Positions 34,274 through 44,854 of a stretch of DNA of 64,000 nt are shown in pieces. Origin of the DNA: Herbiconiux sp. SALV-R1 (lineage in GTDB: Bacteria; Actinomycetota; Actinomycetes; Actinomycetales; Microbacteriaceae); assembly GCF_013113715.1 (NCBI RefSeq), contig NZ_CP053344.1, positions 1,426,001 through 1,490,000 on the forward strand. The letters run 5' to 3'. The notes beneath the pieces are model-generated. The model was given only the letters and a program-made list of their open reading frames with translations, was not told the origin of the DNA and did no database searches. Positions within the stretch are counted from its first letter, which is position 1; each line of letters begins with the position of its first letter. Position numbers and translations under genes: made by a program.

Positions 34274-35977
34274 CTACTTGAGGCCGGGGCCCTTCTCCAG
34301 GGAGTGGTCGGTGCCGTCGCCGTGGGCGCCGAGGGCGGGGGTGCCGTGGTGGCCGTGGCCGGCCTGGAGCTCCGCCTGCGAGACGGGGGCGATGCGGTCT
34401 TCGAAGAACCAGCGGGAGAAGGCGGCGCGCAGACGCATGCTTCCCGTGATCTTGCCCTTGGCGTTCGGCCGCAGCATGATCGGCTCGTACGACTCGAAGT
34501 CGACGAGCTTCCAGCGGTCGTGCTCGTCCATCTGCTCGTGCACCTCGATGTACTCGCCACCGGGGAGGCGCACGATGCGGCCCGACTCGTAGCCGTGCAG
34601 CACGATCTCGCGGTCTTTCTTCATGAGGCCGAGGCAGACCCGCTTCGTGATGAAGTACGCCAGGAACGGCCCGATGACGACCCAGGCCTGCACCACGTGG
34701 ATGACGCCCTCGATCGACAGCTGGAAGTGCGTGGCCACCAGGTCGGAGGAGGCCGCCGCCCACAGGCCGGCGTAGAACGTGACACCGGCGGCACCGATGG
34801 CGGTGCGGGTCGGGGCGTTGCGCGGACGGTCGAGGATGTGGTGCTCGCGCTTGTCGCCCGTCACCCAGCCCTCGACGAAGGGGTAGATGGCCACCAGGGC
34901 GAGCAGCACCAGCAGTGCCAGCACGGGCACGATGATGTTGAACGACCAGGTGTGACCGAGCCACACGAACTCCCAGCCCGGCGGGATGAGACGCAGGGCG
35001 CCGTCGGCGAAGCCGATGTACCAGTCGGGCTGCGTACCCGCCGACACCGGTGACGGGTCGTAGGGGCCGTAGTTCCAGATGGGGTTGATGGTGAAGAACG
35101 ACGCGATGAGCGCGATGACACCGAACACAAGGAAGAAGAAGCCGCCGGCCTTCGCGGCGTACACCGGGAGGATCGGGTAGCCGATGACGTTCTTCTCGGT
35201 GCGGCCGGGCCCGGCGAACTGGGTGTGCTTGTGCACGACCACGAACACCAGGTGGAGCGCCAGGAAGAGCACCAGGATCGCCGGCAGCAACAGGATGTGC
35301 AGCGTGTAGAAGCGCCCCACGATGTCGGTGCCGGGGAACTCGCCGCCGAACAGCAGGAACGACGTCCAGGTGCCGATGAACGGGATGCCCTTGATGAGGC
35401 CGTCGATGATGCGGAGGCCGTTGCCCGAGAGCAGGTCGTCGGGGAGCGAGTAGCCGGTGAAGCCCTCGGCCATGGCCAGCACGAACAGCGTGAAGCCGAT
35501 CACCCAGTTGAGCTCACGCGGCTTGCGGAACGCGCCCGTGAAGAACACGCGCAGCATGTGCAGACCGATCGCCGCGATGAACAGCAGCGCCGCCCAGTGG
35601 TGGATCTGGCGCACCAGCAGTCCGCCGCGCACGTCGAAGGAGATGTGCAGCGCCGACTCCATCGCCGACGACATCTCGACGCCCTTGAGCGGCACCCAGG
35701 CGCCGTCGTAGTGCGTCTCGACCATCGAGGCCTGGAAGAAGAAGGTGAGGAAGGTGCCCGAGAGGATGATGACGACGAAGCTGTACAGCGCCACCTCACC
35801 GAGCATGAACGACCAGTGGTCGGGGAAGATCTTGCGACCGAACTCCTTCACCACACCCGAGATGCTGGTGCGCTCGTCGAGGTAGTTCGCCGCGGCGGCG
35901 GTGAAGCCACCGCCCTTGGGAGCCGGCTTGGAGGCGGGGGCAGCCCCCGCATCCGCGCGTTCGATGGTGTTGGTCAT
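34274..35977 (-). CDS. qcrB: Cytochrome bc1 complex cytochrome b subunit
   Basis: A 567-residue membrane protein, long as usual for actinobacterial QcrB, with a C-terminal cytoplasmic extension of about 130 residues rich in His. Eight or nine membrane helices hold the two b haems; His ligands are in the helix II region (VRQIHHWAALLFIAAIGLHMLRVF) and helix IV (HILLLPAILVLFLALHL). The PEWY-like quinol-site motif reads PDWY (TQPDWYIGF). It oxidises menaquinol in the bcc-aa3 supercomplex and is a known drug target in mycobacteria. It overlaps qcrA by 4 nt. Confidence 0.96.
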   Translation of the reverse strand: MTNTIERADAGAAPASKPAPKGGGFTAAAANYLDERTSISGVVKEFGRKIFPDHWSFMLGEVALYSFVVIILSGTFLTFFFQASMVETHYDGAWVPLKGVEMSSAMESALHISFDVRGGLLVRQIHHWAALLFIAAIGLHMLRVFFTGAFRKPRELNWVIGFTLFVLAMAEGFTGYSLPDDLLSGNGLRIIDGLIKGIPFIGTWTSFLLFGGEFPGTDIVGRFYTLHILLLPAILVLFLALHLVFVVVHKHTQFAGPGRTEKNVIGYPILPVYAAKAGGFFFLVFGVIALIASFFTINPIWNYGPYDPSPVSAGTQPDWYIGFADGALRLIPPGWEFVWLGHTWSFNIIVPVLALLVLLALVAIYPFVEGWVTGDKREHHILDRPRNAPTRTAIGAAGVTFYAGLWAAASSDLVATHFQLSIEGVIHVVQAWVVIGPFLAYFITKRVCLGLMKKDREIVLHGYESGRIVRLPGGEYIEVHEQMDEHDRWKLVDFESYEPIMLRPNAKGKITGSMRLRAAFSRWFFEDRIAPVSQAELQAGHGHHGTPALGAHGDGTDHSLEKGPGLK

Positions 35978-37041
35978 GGACGCTCCCAGAAACTAGGGCC
36001 GACGGGCTCGTGGAAGTCGCTCGACGCGACCAGGTAGCCCTCGGAGTCGACCTCGATGGGCAGCTGCGGCAGCGGACGCTTCGCCGGGCCGAAGATGACT
36101 TCGCACTCGTTGACCACGTCGAAGGTCGACTGGTGGCAGGGGCAGAGCAGGTGGTGGGTCTGCTGCTCGTACAGCGCGACCGGGCAGCCGACGTGCGTGC
36201 AGATCTTGGAGTACGCGACGATGCCGTCGTACGACCAGCTCTCACGGCCGGGGCTGATGTTGAGGTCGTCGGGGTTCAGGCGCATGAGCAGCACGGCCGC
36301 CTTCGCCTTCTGCTCGAGCAGGTCGTGACGCTCGTTGAGCCCCTCGGGGATGATGTGGAACACCGAGCCGATGGTGACGTCGGAGGCCTTCACCGGGATG
36401 CCGCTCGGGTCGAGCGTGAGGCGCGATCCCTTCTTCCACATGGTGTGGCTGAGGAGCTCGACCGGGTCTTGGTCTTGCGGGCCCCAGCCGCGGAAGAGCA
36501 CGAGGCCCGGCAGCGGGAAGGCGATGAGCGCTCCGATGAGGGAGTTGCGGATGAGCGTGCGGCGCCCGAAACCAGACTCCTGGTCGGCTTGGTGGAAGAT
36601 CTCCACCGCGCGGGCACGCGTCTCGGGGGAACCCTGAACCGGGTGGCGCTCGTCGATGCCCTCCTTGTCGTACATGAGGGCCTTGCCCCAGTGCACGGCG
36701 GCGAGGCCGATGCCGAACAGTGCCAGCGCGCAGCCGATGCCGATGAACATGTTGTTCAGGCGGATGGCGTGGATGGCGCCGTCTTCGATCGGGAAGGCCA
36801 TGTAGGCGGCGACGGCGAAGATCGAGCCCGCGATCGACAGGTAGAACAGCGTGTAGACGGTGCGCTGTGCCTTCTTGCCCTCTTTGGGGTCGCTGTCGGT
36901 GACGCGGTGACGGTGGGGCGGCTCGCCCGGGTTCACGACGTCGGAAGCAATGACCGTGGTGCCGGTCGATGTGCCTCGACTCGTCTCGACGGCCGACGAA
37001 TCGGAGGCGGCTGTGGAGCCGCTCACCTCGTCATGTGCCAT
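35974..37041 (-). CDS. qcrA: Cytochrome bc1 complex Rieske iron-sulfur subunit
   Basis: A 355-residue protein with three predicted membrane helices, the actinobacterial arrangement (canonical Rieske proteins have one). The Rieske domain near residues 250-345 has CTHVGCPVALY and LLCPCHQSTFD, giving the two Cys and two His cluster ligands plus a disulfide pair. It passes electrons from menaquinol to QcrC. It is coupled to qcrB by a 4-nt overlap. Confidence 0.96.
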   Translation of the reverse strand: MAHDEVSGSTAASDSSAVETSRGTSTGTTVIASDVVNPGEPPHRHRVTDSDPKEGKKAQRTVYTLFYLSIAGSIFAVAAYMAFPIEDGAIHAIRLNNMFIGIGCALALFGIGLAAVHWGKALMYDKEGIDERHPVQGSPETRARAVEIFHQADQESGFGRRTLIRNSLIGALIAFPLPGLVLFRGWGPQDQDPVELLSHTMWKKGSRLTLDPSGIPVKASDVTIGSVFHIIPEGLNERHDLLEQKAKAAVLLMRLNPDDLNISPGRESWSYDGIVAYSKICTHVGCPVALYEQQTHHLLCPCHQSTFDVVNECEVIFGPAKRPLPQLPIEVDSEGYLVASSDFHEPVGPSFWERP

Positions 37042-37098
37042 TGTTGTCCCTTTCGAGCTTGCTGGTGTGCTGTGCCTGTGATCACGCAGATCGTGGGG

Positions 37099-37896
37099 CT
37101 AGTTCGACTTGGCCGTGAGCCAGACCATCAGGCCGATGATCGCGCCGAGACCGAAGATCCAGATGAACAGACCCTCCGCGACCGGACCGAGCGACCCGAG
37201 CTCGTCGCCACCGGGCGACGGGTTGGCCTCGAGGTACTTCAGGTACGTGATGATGTCGCGCTTGTCTTCGGGGGTGAGGTTGTCGTCGTTGAAGACGGGC
37301 ATGTTCTGCGGGCCGGTGAGCATGGCCTCGTAGATGTGCGTGGCGAGCACTCCGGTGAGCTCGGGGGCGAACTTGCCCTCGGTGAGCGCACCGCCCGCGC
37401 CGTGCACGTTGTGGCACATGGCGCAGTTGATGCGGAACAGCTCGCCGCCGTTCGCCGCGTCGCCGTCGGCCTGCAGCAGGCTCTCGTCGGGGATGGCGGG
37501 GCCGGGGGAGATGGAGGCGACGTAGGCCGCGAGGGCCGCGGTCTGCTCGTCGGTGAACTGCGGCGGCTTCTGCAGCGCCTGCGGGCCCTGCATGGCCATC
37601 GGCATACGGCCGGTGCCGACCTGGAAGTTGACGGATGCGGCGCCCACGCCGATGAGGCTCGGCCCGTCGGGCGTTCCCTCGAGGCTCATGCCGTGGCAGG
37701 TGGCGCAGTTGGCAGCGAAGAGCTTCTCGCCCTCGTCGATGGTCGACTGGCTGGAGGCGCTGGAGGTGTCGGCCTGGGCACTCGTGGTGCTGGAGAAGAC
37801 CGCGTACCCTCCGCCCGTGAACACCAGGCCGATAGCAATCAGCACGACAGTTGCCAGGGGATGGCGTCTGTTGGCTTTCCTGCTCTTGCGGGCCAT
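37099..37896 (-). CDS. qcrC: Cytochrome bc1 complex dihaem cytochrome c subunit
   Basis: A 265-residue membrane protein with an N-terminal anchor helix (TVVLIAIGLVFTGGGYAVF), two extracytoplasmic cytochrome c domains with haem motifs CATCH and CAMCH, and a C-terminal helix (FIWIFGLGAIIGLMVWL). The two haems replace a soluble cytochrome c and hand electrons directly to CtaC. Second of four genes in ctaE-qcrCAB. Confidence 0.96.
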   Translation of the reverse strand: MARKSRKANRRHPLATVVLIAIGLVFTGGGYAVFSSTTSAQADTSSASSQSTIDEGEKLFAANCATCHGMSLEGTPDGPSLIGVGAASVNFQVGTGRMPMAMQGPQALQKPPQFTDEQTAALAAYVASISPGPAIPDESLLQADGDAANGGELFRINCAMCHNVHGAGGALTEGKFAPELTGVLATHIYEAMLTGPQNMPVFNDDNLTPEDKRDIITYLKYLEANPSPGGDELGSLGPVAEGLFIWIFGLGAIIGLMVWLTAKSN

Positions 37897-37948
37897 GCTC
37901 TCTACTCTCTGTTTCGGGTGACTGTCGGTCGGGCGGGGTCGGGTGCCG

Positions 37949-38578
37949 CTACTTCAGCACGTAGATGACGAGGAACAGACCGATCCAGACCACGTCGACG
38001 AAGTGCCAGTAGTACGAGACGACGATGATGCTCGTCGCCTCCTTGTGCCCGAAGTTCTTCACCGCGTACACACGGCCGATCATGAGCAGCATCGCGATGA
38101 GGCCGCCGGTGACGTGCAGGGCGTGGAAGCCGGTGGTGAGGTAGAAGGCCGAGCCGTAGGCGTTGCCGTCGAAGGTGATGCCCTCGGTGACGAGCGTCGC
38201 GTACTCGAGGACCTGACCGCTGACGAAGATGGCGCCGAAGGCGTAGGCGAGGAACATCCATTCCACGACTCCCCAGTCGCGGGGCTTCCAGCTGGTGCGG
38301 CGCGGCTGCCCGCGCTCGGCGGCCCAGACGGCGAACTGGCACCAGAACGAGGAGATGACGAGGATGATCGTGTTGACCAGCGCGAACGGCACGTTGAGGA
38401 TGTTGGCCTGGTCGGCCCATGCCTCGGGGTTGGTCGACCTCAGGGTGAAGTAGATGGCGAACAGGCCGGCGAAGAACATGACCTCGCTGCCGAGCCACAC
38501 GATGGTTCCCACCGCCACGATGTTGGGGCGCTGGACCATGGGGGCACTCTGAGAATGGGTCAATGAGCTGCTCGTCAC
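37949..38578 (-). CDS. ctaE: Cytochrome c oxidase subunit III
   Basis: A 209-residue membrane protein with five helices, the actinobacterial CtaE form. Conserved blocks are GTIVWLGSEVMFFAGLFAIYF, FYLTTGFHALHVTGGL and SYYWHFVDVVWIGLF; the first contains the buried Glu. The GTG at 38578 is chosen as start because CATAAT lies 7 nt upstream, making a leaderless transcript; the ATG at 38587 would be inside that -10 box. It leads the leftward ctaE-qcrCAB operon. Confidence 0.94.
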   Translation of the reverse strand: MTSSSLTHSQSAPMVQRPNIVAVGTIVWLGSEVMFFAGLFAIYFTLRSTNPEAWADQANILNVPFALVNTIILVISSFWCQFAVWAAERGQPRRTSWKPRDWGVVEWMFLAYAFGAIFVSGQVLEYATLVTEGITFDGNAYGSAFYLTTGFHALHVTGGLIAMLLMIGRVYAVKNFGHKEATSIIVVSYYWHFVDVVWIGLFLVIYVLK

Positions 38579-38585
38579 AGAGACC

Positions 38586-38591
38586 ATTATG
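38586..38591 (-). promoter_or_regulatory. -10 box of the ctaE-qcrCAB promoter
   Basis: CATAAT on the minus strand, then 7 nt, then the GTG at 38578. This is a near-consensus -10 box and implies a leaderless mRNA for the respiratory operon. It decides the ctaE start. Confidence 0.6.
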
Positions 38592-38668
38592 TCCGAATTC
38601 ACAGCTCGTTTTTGCATTTGGCCGTCCTGCCGCGGCATCACCGGCGTGTCTGTATACATCGGGGCCCA

Positions 38669-38674
38669 TAAGAT
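38669..38674 (+). promoter_or_regulatory. -10 box of a leaderless trpD promoter
   Basis: TAAGAT is followed by 7 nt and then the ATG at 38682, the same geometry as at 26233. It lies about 80 bp from the divergent ctaE -10 box. Confidence 0.6.
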
Positions 38675-38681
38675 CGCAGGT

Positions 38682-39734
38682 ATGGCTGACACGCTCTCCT
38701 GGCCCGCACTGATCGCCCAGCTGCTCTCGGGCACCGATCTGTCGATCTCGGAGGCGACCTGGGCGATGGACCGGGTGATGGAGGGTGAGGTCACCGAGGC
38801 GCAGCTCGCCGGCTTCCTGGTGGCACTGAATGCCAAAGGTGAGACCGTCGACGAGATCGTGGGCTTCCGCGACGCCATCCTCGACCACGCGCTGCCGCTG
38901 GCCGTCGACCCGTTCGCGCTCGACATCGTGGGCACGGGCGGAGACCGTTTCGGCACGGTGAACGTGTCGACGATGGCTTCGATCGTCGCCGCGGCGAGCG
39001 GGGTTCCGGTGATCAAGCACGGCAACAAGGCGGCGAGCTCGCTGTCGGGCTCGTCAGACGTGCTGCGCGCGCTCGGCGTCGACCTCGAGCTCGAACCCGA
39101 GCGCGTCGCCGCGGTGCTCGGCGAGGCGGGGATCTCGTTCGCCTTCGCCTCCAAGTTCCACCCCGGGTTCAAGAACGCCGGCGCGGTGCGGGCTCAGTTG
39201 GGGGTGCCGACGGTGTTCAACTACCTCGGTCCGCTGTGCAACCCGGCGCGTGCGGAGGCGTCGGCGGTGGGGGTCGCGCACCTCGACCGGGTTCCGCTCA
39301 TCGTGGGGGTGTTCCAGACCCGCGGCGCGACCGCGCTCGTGTTCCGCGGCGACGACGGGCTCGACGAGCTCACCACCACCGGCCACAGCCACATCTGGGA
39401 GGTCTCCCGCGGATCGGTGAAGGAGCACGACCTCAACCCGCGCGACCTCGGCATCCCGATCGCAAAGATCGAGCAGCTGAAGGGCGGCGACGCCGAGTTC
39501 AACGCCGACGTCGTGCGCCGCGTGATGGCCGGCGAACAGGGGCCCGTGCGCGACATGGTGGTGCTGAACGCGGCGGCAGGGCTCGCCGCCTACCGCCTCG
39601 CGCTCGACCCCACCCAGGTCGACCGCCCGCTGCTCGAGCGCCTCGAGGAGCAGATGACCGTCGCCCGCACCACCCTCGACACCGGCGCCGCCTCCCGCAA
39701 ACTCGACCAGTGGGTCGCCGCCACCAGAAGCTGA
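38682..39734 (+). CDS. trpD: Anthranilate phosphoribosyltransferase
   Basis: A 350-residue enzyme that joins anthranilate to phosphoribosyl pyrophosphate in tryptophan synthesis. Signature motifs are IVGTGGDRFGTVNVST (PRPP/Mg site), KHGNKAASS and NYLGPLCNPA. It is separate from the other trp genes, divergent from ctaE. The same neighbourhood is known in mycobacteria, where trpD adjoins ctaE-qcrCAB. The ATG at 38682 is preferred over longer frames because of the -10 box 7 nt upstream. Confidence 0.95.
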   Translation: MADTLSWPALIAQLLSGTDLSISEATWAMDRVMEGEVTEAQLAGFLVALNAKGETVDEIVGFRDAILDHALPLAVDPFALDIVGTGGDRFGTVNVSTMASIVAAASGVPVIKHGNKAASSLSGSSDVLRALGVDLELEPERVAAVLGEAGISFAFASKFHPGFKNAGAVRAQLGVPTVFNYLGPLCNPARAEASAVGVAHLDRVPLIVGVFQTRGATALVFRGDDGLDELTTTGHSHIWEVSRGSVKEHDLNPRDLGIPIAKIEQLKGGDAEFNADVVRRVMAGEQGPVRDMVVLNAAAGLAAYRLALDPTQVDRPLLERLEEQMTVARTTLDTGAASRKLDQWVAATRS

Positions 39735-39756
39735 ACCCGCACCGCCGCGGCAGGCT

Positions 39757-39829
39757 GTTCGAAAACGCAAACGTCGCGCCGACCTGCGCCCGGGAGGGCG
39801 CGGTCGGCGCGACGTTTGCGTTTTCGAAC
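39757..39829. terminator. Palindromic convergent-gene terminator, copy 2
   Basis: Two 28-nt arms, 39757-39784 and 39802-39829, are perfect reverse complements. An inner GCGCCC/GGGCGC stem (39786-39791 with 39796-39801) closes a 4-nt loop, giving a 34-bp hairpin. The outer arms begin GTTCGAAAACGCAAACGTCG, almost identical to copies at 20913 and 60987. It lies between the stops of trpD and glpK. Confidence 0.88.
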
Positions 39830-39838
39830 GCGCCGGGG

Positions 39839-41353
39839 TCAGACGACGTCGTCGTCGACCCAGTCGAGGGTCTTCGTGACGGCCTTCTTCCAGTTGCGGA
39901 GCTGACGCTCGCGCTCGGCCTCGTCCATCTGGGGGGTCCAGCGGGAGTCCTCCTGCCAGTTCGAGCGCAGCTCGTCGAGGTTCGCCCAGTAGCCGACCGC
40001 GAGACCGGCGGCGTACGCGGCGCCGAGCGCCGTGGTCTCCGCGACGACGGGGCGCACGACGGGCACGCCGAGGATGTCGGCCTGGAACTGCATGAGCAGG
40101 TTGTTGGCGATCATGCCGCCGTCGACCTTCAGCTCCTCCAGCGGCACGCCCGAGTCGGCGTTGACGGCGTCGAGCACCTCGCGGGTCTGGAACGCGGTCG
40201 CCTCCAGGGCCGCCCGGGCGATGTGCGCCTTGTTCACATACCGGGTGAGGCCCACGAGGGCGCCACGCGCATCCGGTCGCCAGTAGGGGGCGAAGAGTCC
40301 GGAGAACGCGGGGACGAAGTACGCGCCGCCGTTGTCCTCGACCGAGGCCGCGAGGGTCTCGACCTCGGGGGCGGAGGAGATGATGCCGAGGTTGTCGCGC
40401 AGCCACTGGATGAGAGACCCGGTCACCGCGATCGACCCTTCCAGCGCGTAGTGGGCCGGCTCGTCGCCCAGCTTGTACCCGAGGGTGGTGAGCAGGCCGT
40501 TCTTCGAGTGCACGATCTCGGTGTCGGTGTTGAAGATGAGGAAGTTGCCGGTGCCGTAGGTGTTCTTCGCCTCGCCGGGCCCGAACGCCGCCTGGCCGAA
40601 GGTGGCCGCCTGCTGGTCGCCCAGGATGCCCGCGACGGGCACCTCGCGCAGCAGCGACGAGCTGTGCACCGTGCCATACACCTCGGAGCTCGACTTGATC
40701 TCGGGGAGCATCGACCGCGGCACCCCGAACGCCTCGAGGATGTCGTCGCGCCACTCGAGCGTCTCGAGGTCCATGAACAGGGTGCGGGAGGCGTTCGTCA
40801 CGTCGGTCGCGTGCACGCCGCCGTCGACCCCGCCCGTGAGGTTCCACAGCACCCAGCTGTCGGTCGTGCCGAACAACAGGTCGCCGGCCTCGGCGGCCTC
40901 GCGGGCACCGTCGACGTTCTCGAGGATCCAGACGATCTTCGTTCCCGAGAAGTAGGTGGCCAGCGGCAGGCCCACGATCGGCTTGAAGCGCTCGACCCCG
41001 CCGTCTTCGGCGAGGCGGTCGACGATGGGCTGGGTGCGGGTGTCCTGCCAGACGATCGCGTTGTAGACGGGCTCGCCGGTGTTCTTGTTCCACACCACGG
41101 CGGTCTCGCGCTGGTTCGTGATGCCCACGGCCTTCACGTTGTGGCGGGTGATGTTGGCCTTCGACAGCGCCTGGCCGATGACCTCGCGGGTGTTGTCCCA
41201 GATCTCCTTCGGGTCGTGCTCGACCCAGCCGGCCTTGGGGAAGATCTGCTCGTGCTCCTTCTGACCGGTCGAGACGATCGAGCCCGAGTGGTCGAAGACG
41301 ATCGCGCGGGTGCTCGTGGTTCCCTGATCGATGGCGATGATGTAGTCCGTCAT
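39839..41353 (-). CDS. glpK: Glycerol kinase
   Basis: A 504-residue FGGY-family kinase that phosphorylates glycerol to glycerol-3-phosphate. Blocks seen: [43 protein letters not shown], and the C-terminal FGGY signature region ([20 protein letters not shown]). Length matches the family. It lies 110 nt after glpF on the same strand with a hairpin between, so it may be expressed at a different level. Confidence 0.96.
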   Translation of the reverse strand: MTDYIIAIDQGTTSTRAIVFDHSGSIVSTGQKEHEQIFPKAGWVEHDPKEIWDNTREVIGQALSKANITRHNVKAVGITNQRETAVVWNKNTGEPVYNAIVWQDTRTQPIVDRLAEDGGVERFKPIVGLPLATYFSGTKIVWILENVDGAREAAEAGDLLFGTTDSWVLWNLTGGVDGGVHATDVTNASRTLFMDLETLEWRDDILEAFGVPRSMLPEIKSSSEVYGTVHSSSLLREVPVAGILGDQQAATFGQAAFGPGEAKNTYGTGNFLIFNTDTEIVHSKNGLLTTLGYKLGDEPAHYALEGSIAVTGSLIQWLRDNLGIISSAPEVETLAASVEDNGGAYFVPAFSGLFAPYWRPDARGALVGLTRYVNKAHIARAALEATAFQTREVLDAVNADSGVPLEELKVDGGMIANNLLMQFQADILGVPVVRPVVAETTALGAAYAAGLAVGYWANLDELRSNWQEDSRWTPQMDEAERERQLRNWKKAVTKTLDWVDDDVV

Positions 41354-41422
41354 GACGACTCCTTCGTGGTGTGAGGACTTCTGCTACGGATGCTTCTCAG
41401 AGCGGATGCTTCGGAGAAGAGA

Positions 41423-41458
41423 AGCGGGCCGGCCCACGTCACTGTGGACCGGCCCGCT
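41423..41458 (-). terminator. Hairpin between glpF and glpK
   Basis: AGCGGGCCGGCCCAC pairs with GTGGACCGGCCCGCT with one mismatch around a 6-nt loop, 5 nt past the glpF stop. It probably reduces read-through from glpF into glpK. There is no T-run. Confidence 0.65.
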
Positions 41459-41463
41459 GGGGA

Positions 41464-42234
41464 TCAGGTGAGGATGGGCAGGAGCGGGATGGCGAGGAGA
41501 CCGGCGAGCACACCGCCGATGATCGGCCCGACGACCGGCACCCACGAGTACGACCAGTCGGAGGAGCCCTTGCCCTTGATGGGCAGGAGCGCGTGCGCGA
41601 TGCGCGGGCCGAGGTCACGCGCCGGGTTGATCGCGTAGCCCGTGGGGCCACCGAGCGAGGCGCCGATACCGATCACGAGCAGCGCCACGGGAAGGGCGCC
41701 GAGGGCCGCGAGGCCGCCCTCGCCCTGGCGGCCGCCGCCGAAGCCGATCACGACGAACACCAGCACGAAGGTGCCGATGATCTCGGTGACCAGGTTCCAG
41801 CCGTAGGAGCGGATGGCGGGGCCGGTGGAGAACACGCCGAGCTTGTTGCCGGCCTCGGGCTCCTCGTCGAAGTGCTGCTTGTAGGCCAGCCACACCAGCA
41901 CGGCACCGATGATCGCACCGATCATCTGCGCACCGATGTAGGCGATGACCGAGAGGAAGTTGACCGGCACCAGCGTGGCCGCCGAGCCGAACTCGGTGGC
42001 GCCGTTCGCCACGAGGCCGAGGGTCACCGCGGGGTTGAGGTGGGCGCCTGAGGCGTAGGCCACGATCACACCGGCGAAGACCGCGAGGCCCCAGCCGATG
42101 TTGACGAGGAGGAAGCCTCCGTTGAAGCCCTTGGTGCGCACGAGGGCGACGTTCGCGACGACGCCGCAGCCGAGGAGGACCAGCAGGGCTGTGCCCACCA
42201 GCTCCGATATGAAATCGATTCCGAGATTGTCCAC
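41464..42234 (-). CDS. glpF: Glycerol uptake facilitator (MIP/aquaglyceroporin)
   Basis: A 256-residue channel of six membrane helices. Both NPA boxes are present: GAHLNPAVT and [13 protein letters not shown]. The Asp after the second NPAR is typical of glycerol facilitators rather than water-only channels. The start is the GTG at 42234 with GGAAGG 7 nt upstream. It supplies glycerol to GlpK, and indirectly to the divergent dha genes. Confidence 0.93.
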   Translation of the reverse strand: MDNLGIDFISELVGTALLVLLGCGVVANVALVRTKGFNGGFLLVNIGWGLAVFAGVIVAYASGAHLNPAVTLGLVANGATEFGSAATLVPVNFLSVIAYIGAQMIGAIIGAVLVWLAYKQHFDEEPEAGNKLGVFSTGPAIRSYGWNLVTEIIGTFVLVFVVIGFGGGRQGEGGLAALGALPVALLVIGIGASLGGPTGYAINPARDLGPRIAHALLPIKGKGSSDWSYSWVPVVGPIIGGVLAGLLAIPLLPILT

Positions 42235-42397
42235 GATGACCTTCCTTCGCACTGTTCGGCCACCCGCTGTGGCCTCCGTGGTGAACGGCTTGAGGCAACG
42301 ATATCCCCAGCGACCTTTCAGGTATAGATTTGTGATGGATGGCCGGGGCACCGGATCCCGTGACGGGCGACGAACGCCCGATCGAAGGGAATGTTCA
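42235..42397. promoter_or_regulatory. Divergent glpF / dhaK control region
   Basis: This 163-nt region must hold promoters for both directions. TATAGA at 42323-42328 is a good -10 box for dhaK (leader about 63 nt) and the same AT-rich patch could serve glpF. A GGGCG/CGCCC stem lies at about 42365-42379, upstream of the GAAGGGAA ribosome site. A regulator gene of the GlpR or IclR kind is not present nearby. Confidence 0.4.
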
Positions 42398-43399
<1,002 letters not shown>

Positions 43400-43409
43400 A
43401 AGGAGAAGC

Positions 43410-44090
43410 ATGGGCCTCGGCATCACCTGGACGACCGACTGGATCCGGCGCACCGCTGACGCGGTGTCGGAGCATCGGGTGGAACTGGTCACCCTCGATC
43501 GGGCGATCGGCGACGGAGACCACGGCGAGAACCTCGACCGCGGCTTCACCGCCGTGATCGCGAAGCTCGACGAGCTGCCCGCCGACGCCGTTCCGGGCGA
43601 TGCCCTGAAGCTCGTCGCCACCACGCTCATCTCGACGGTGGGCGGCGCCTCCGGCCCGCTGCTCGGCACCGCCTACCTCAAGGGCGCAGGCGCCGTGGGC
43701 AAGGAGGCCGAGCTCGACGGCGCGGCACTCGTGGCGCTGCTCACCGCCGCACGCGACGGCATCGTGCTGCGCGGCAAGGCGGAGCCCGGCGACAAGACGA
43801 TGATCGACGCCTGGACGCCCGCAGTCGACGCCGCCACCGAGGCGGCCGCCGCGGGGCGCTCGGAAGCCGAGATCCTCGACGCGGCGGCGACCGCGGCGGA
43901 GGCGGGCGCGCTCGCCACCGAACCGCTGGTGGCGCGCAAGGGGCGCGCCAGCTACCTGGGCGAGCGGGCGATCGGCCACCGCGACCCGGGCGCGCAGTCG
44001 TCGTCGCTCATCCTCCGCGCGGCAGCCGACGCCGCAGCAGATGCCGCGGGCACCGCGGGTGCCGCGGGCGCTGTCGGCGGTGACGCCTGA
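43410..44090 (+). CDS. dhaL: PTS-dependent dihydroxyacetone kinase, ADP-binding DhaL subunit
   Basis: A 226-residue subunit holding ADP, which is rephosphorylated by DhaM and then phosphorylates dihydroxyacetone on DhaK. The Mg/ADP Asp cluster is IGDGDHGENLDRGF. GGASGPLLG and the C-terminal SYLGERAIGHRDPGAQSS complete the fold. A 20-residue Ala/Gly tail ends the protein. AAGGAG precedes the ATG. The stop overlaps the dhaM start. Confidence 0.94.
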   Translation: MGLGITWTTDWIRRTADAVSEHRVELVTLDRAIGDGDHGENLDRGFTAVIAKLDELPADAVPGDALKLVATTLISTVGGASGPLLGTAYLKGAGAVGKEAELDGAALVALLTAARDGIVLRGKAEPGDKTMIDAWTPAVDAATEAAAAGRSEAEILDAAATAAEAGALATEPLVARKGRASYLGERAIGHRDPGAQSSSLILRAAADAAADAAGTAGAAGAVGGDA

Positions 44091-44848
44091 TGGCCGGCAC
44101 CCCCGGCAAGGTGGGCGTGGTCTACGTCTCGCACAGCGTCAAGATCGCCGAGGGCCTCGTCGAGCTGGCGGGCCAGATGGCCGGCAGTGCCACGCTGGTC
44201 GCGGCCGGTGGCACCGACGAGGGCGGCATCGGCACGAGCTTCGACAAGGTGAGCTCGGCGATCGGCGCCGCCGACTCCGGGCACGGGGTCGCCGTGTTCT
44301 GCGACCTCGGCTCGGCCATCCTCACCGCGGAGACCGCGCTCGACTTCCTCGACGACGAGGTGCGCGATCGGGTGCGCATCGTCTCGGCCCCGCTCGTCGA
44401 GGGCGGCGTCGCCGCCGCCGTCGCTGCCGAGTCGGGTGACGACCTCGCCGCCGTGGTGGCGGCGGGTGAGTCCGCAGCGGAGGCCTCCGGTGAGGCGAAG
44501 GCGGAGGCCCTGGGGTCGGCTGCCGGCGACGTCGCAGCGGTGCCCGCCTTCGAAGCCGGGTCTGTCGCGGAGACCGCGCCCCCCGCATCCGGAACTCCCT
44601 CCCGCACGGTCACCATCGTGAACCGCGATGGGCTGCACGCGCGGCCGGCCGCCGAGTTCGTGAAGCTGGCGAGCAGCTTCGACACCAAGGTCACCGTGAA
44701 CGGGCGCGACGCGAAGAGCCTGCTCGGCATCATGTCGCTCGGCCTCACGAAGGGCACGACTGTCGAGATCGCGAGCGACGACCCCGCGGGCACCGACGCC
44801 GTGAACGCCCTCGCCGACCTCGTGGAGGGCGGCTTCGGCGAGGCCTAG
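44090..44848 (+). CDS. dhaM: DhaM phosphotransfer protein fused to an HPr domain
   Basis: A 252-residue protein in two domains. Residues 1-130 are an EIIA-Man-like DhaM domain with the phospho-His in VYVSHS (H15) and GGTDEGGIGTS. A 40-residue Ala/Glu-rich linker leads to an HPr domain (about 165-252) with the phospho-His H183 in DGLHARPAA and the Ser in KSLLGIMSLG. E. coli DhaM also has an N-terminal EI-like domain after HPr; here that part is missing, so phosphate must come from a separate enzyme I. It links sugar-PTS status to dihydroxyacetone use. Confidence 0.93.
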   Translation: MAGTPGKVGVVYVSHSVKIAEGLVELAGQMAGSATLVAAGGTDEGGIGTSFDKVSSAIGAADSGHGVAVFCDLGSAILTAETALDFLDDEVRDRVRIVSAPLVEGGVAAAVAAESGDDLAAVVAAGESAAEASGEAKAEALGSAAGDVAAVPAFEAGSVAETAPPASGTPSRTVTIVNRDGLHARPAAEFVKLASSFDTKVTVNGRDAKSLLGIMSLGLTKGTTVEIASDDPAGTDAVNALADLVEGGFGEA

Positions 44849-44854
44849 CGTGCC

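Noticed and set aside
37949-38587. ATG 38587 as the ctaE start
   Set aside because: This ATG is part of the likely -10 box CATAAT, so the mRNA would start after it. The GTG at 38578 is preferred.
42235-42397. A specific GlpR- or IclR-type operator in the glpF-dhaK region
   Set aside because: Only weak, short dyads are present and no regulator gene is nearby, so no site can be assigned.
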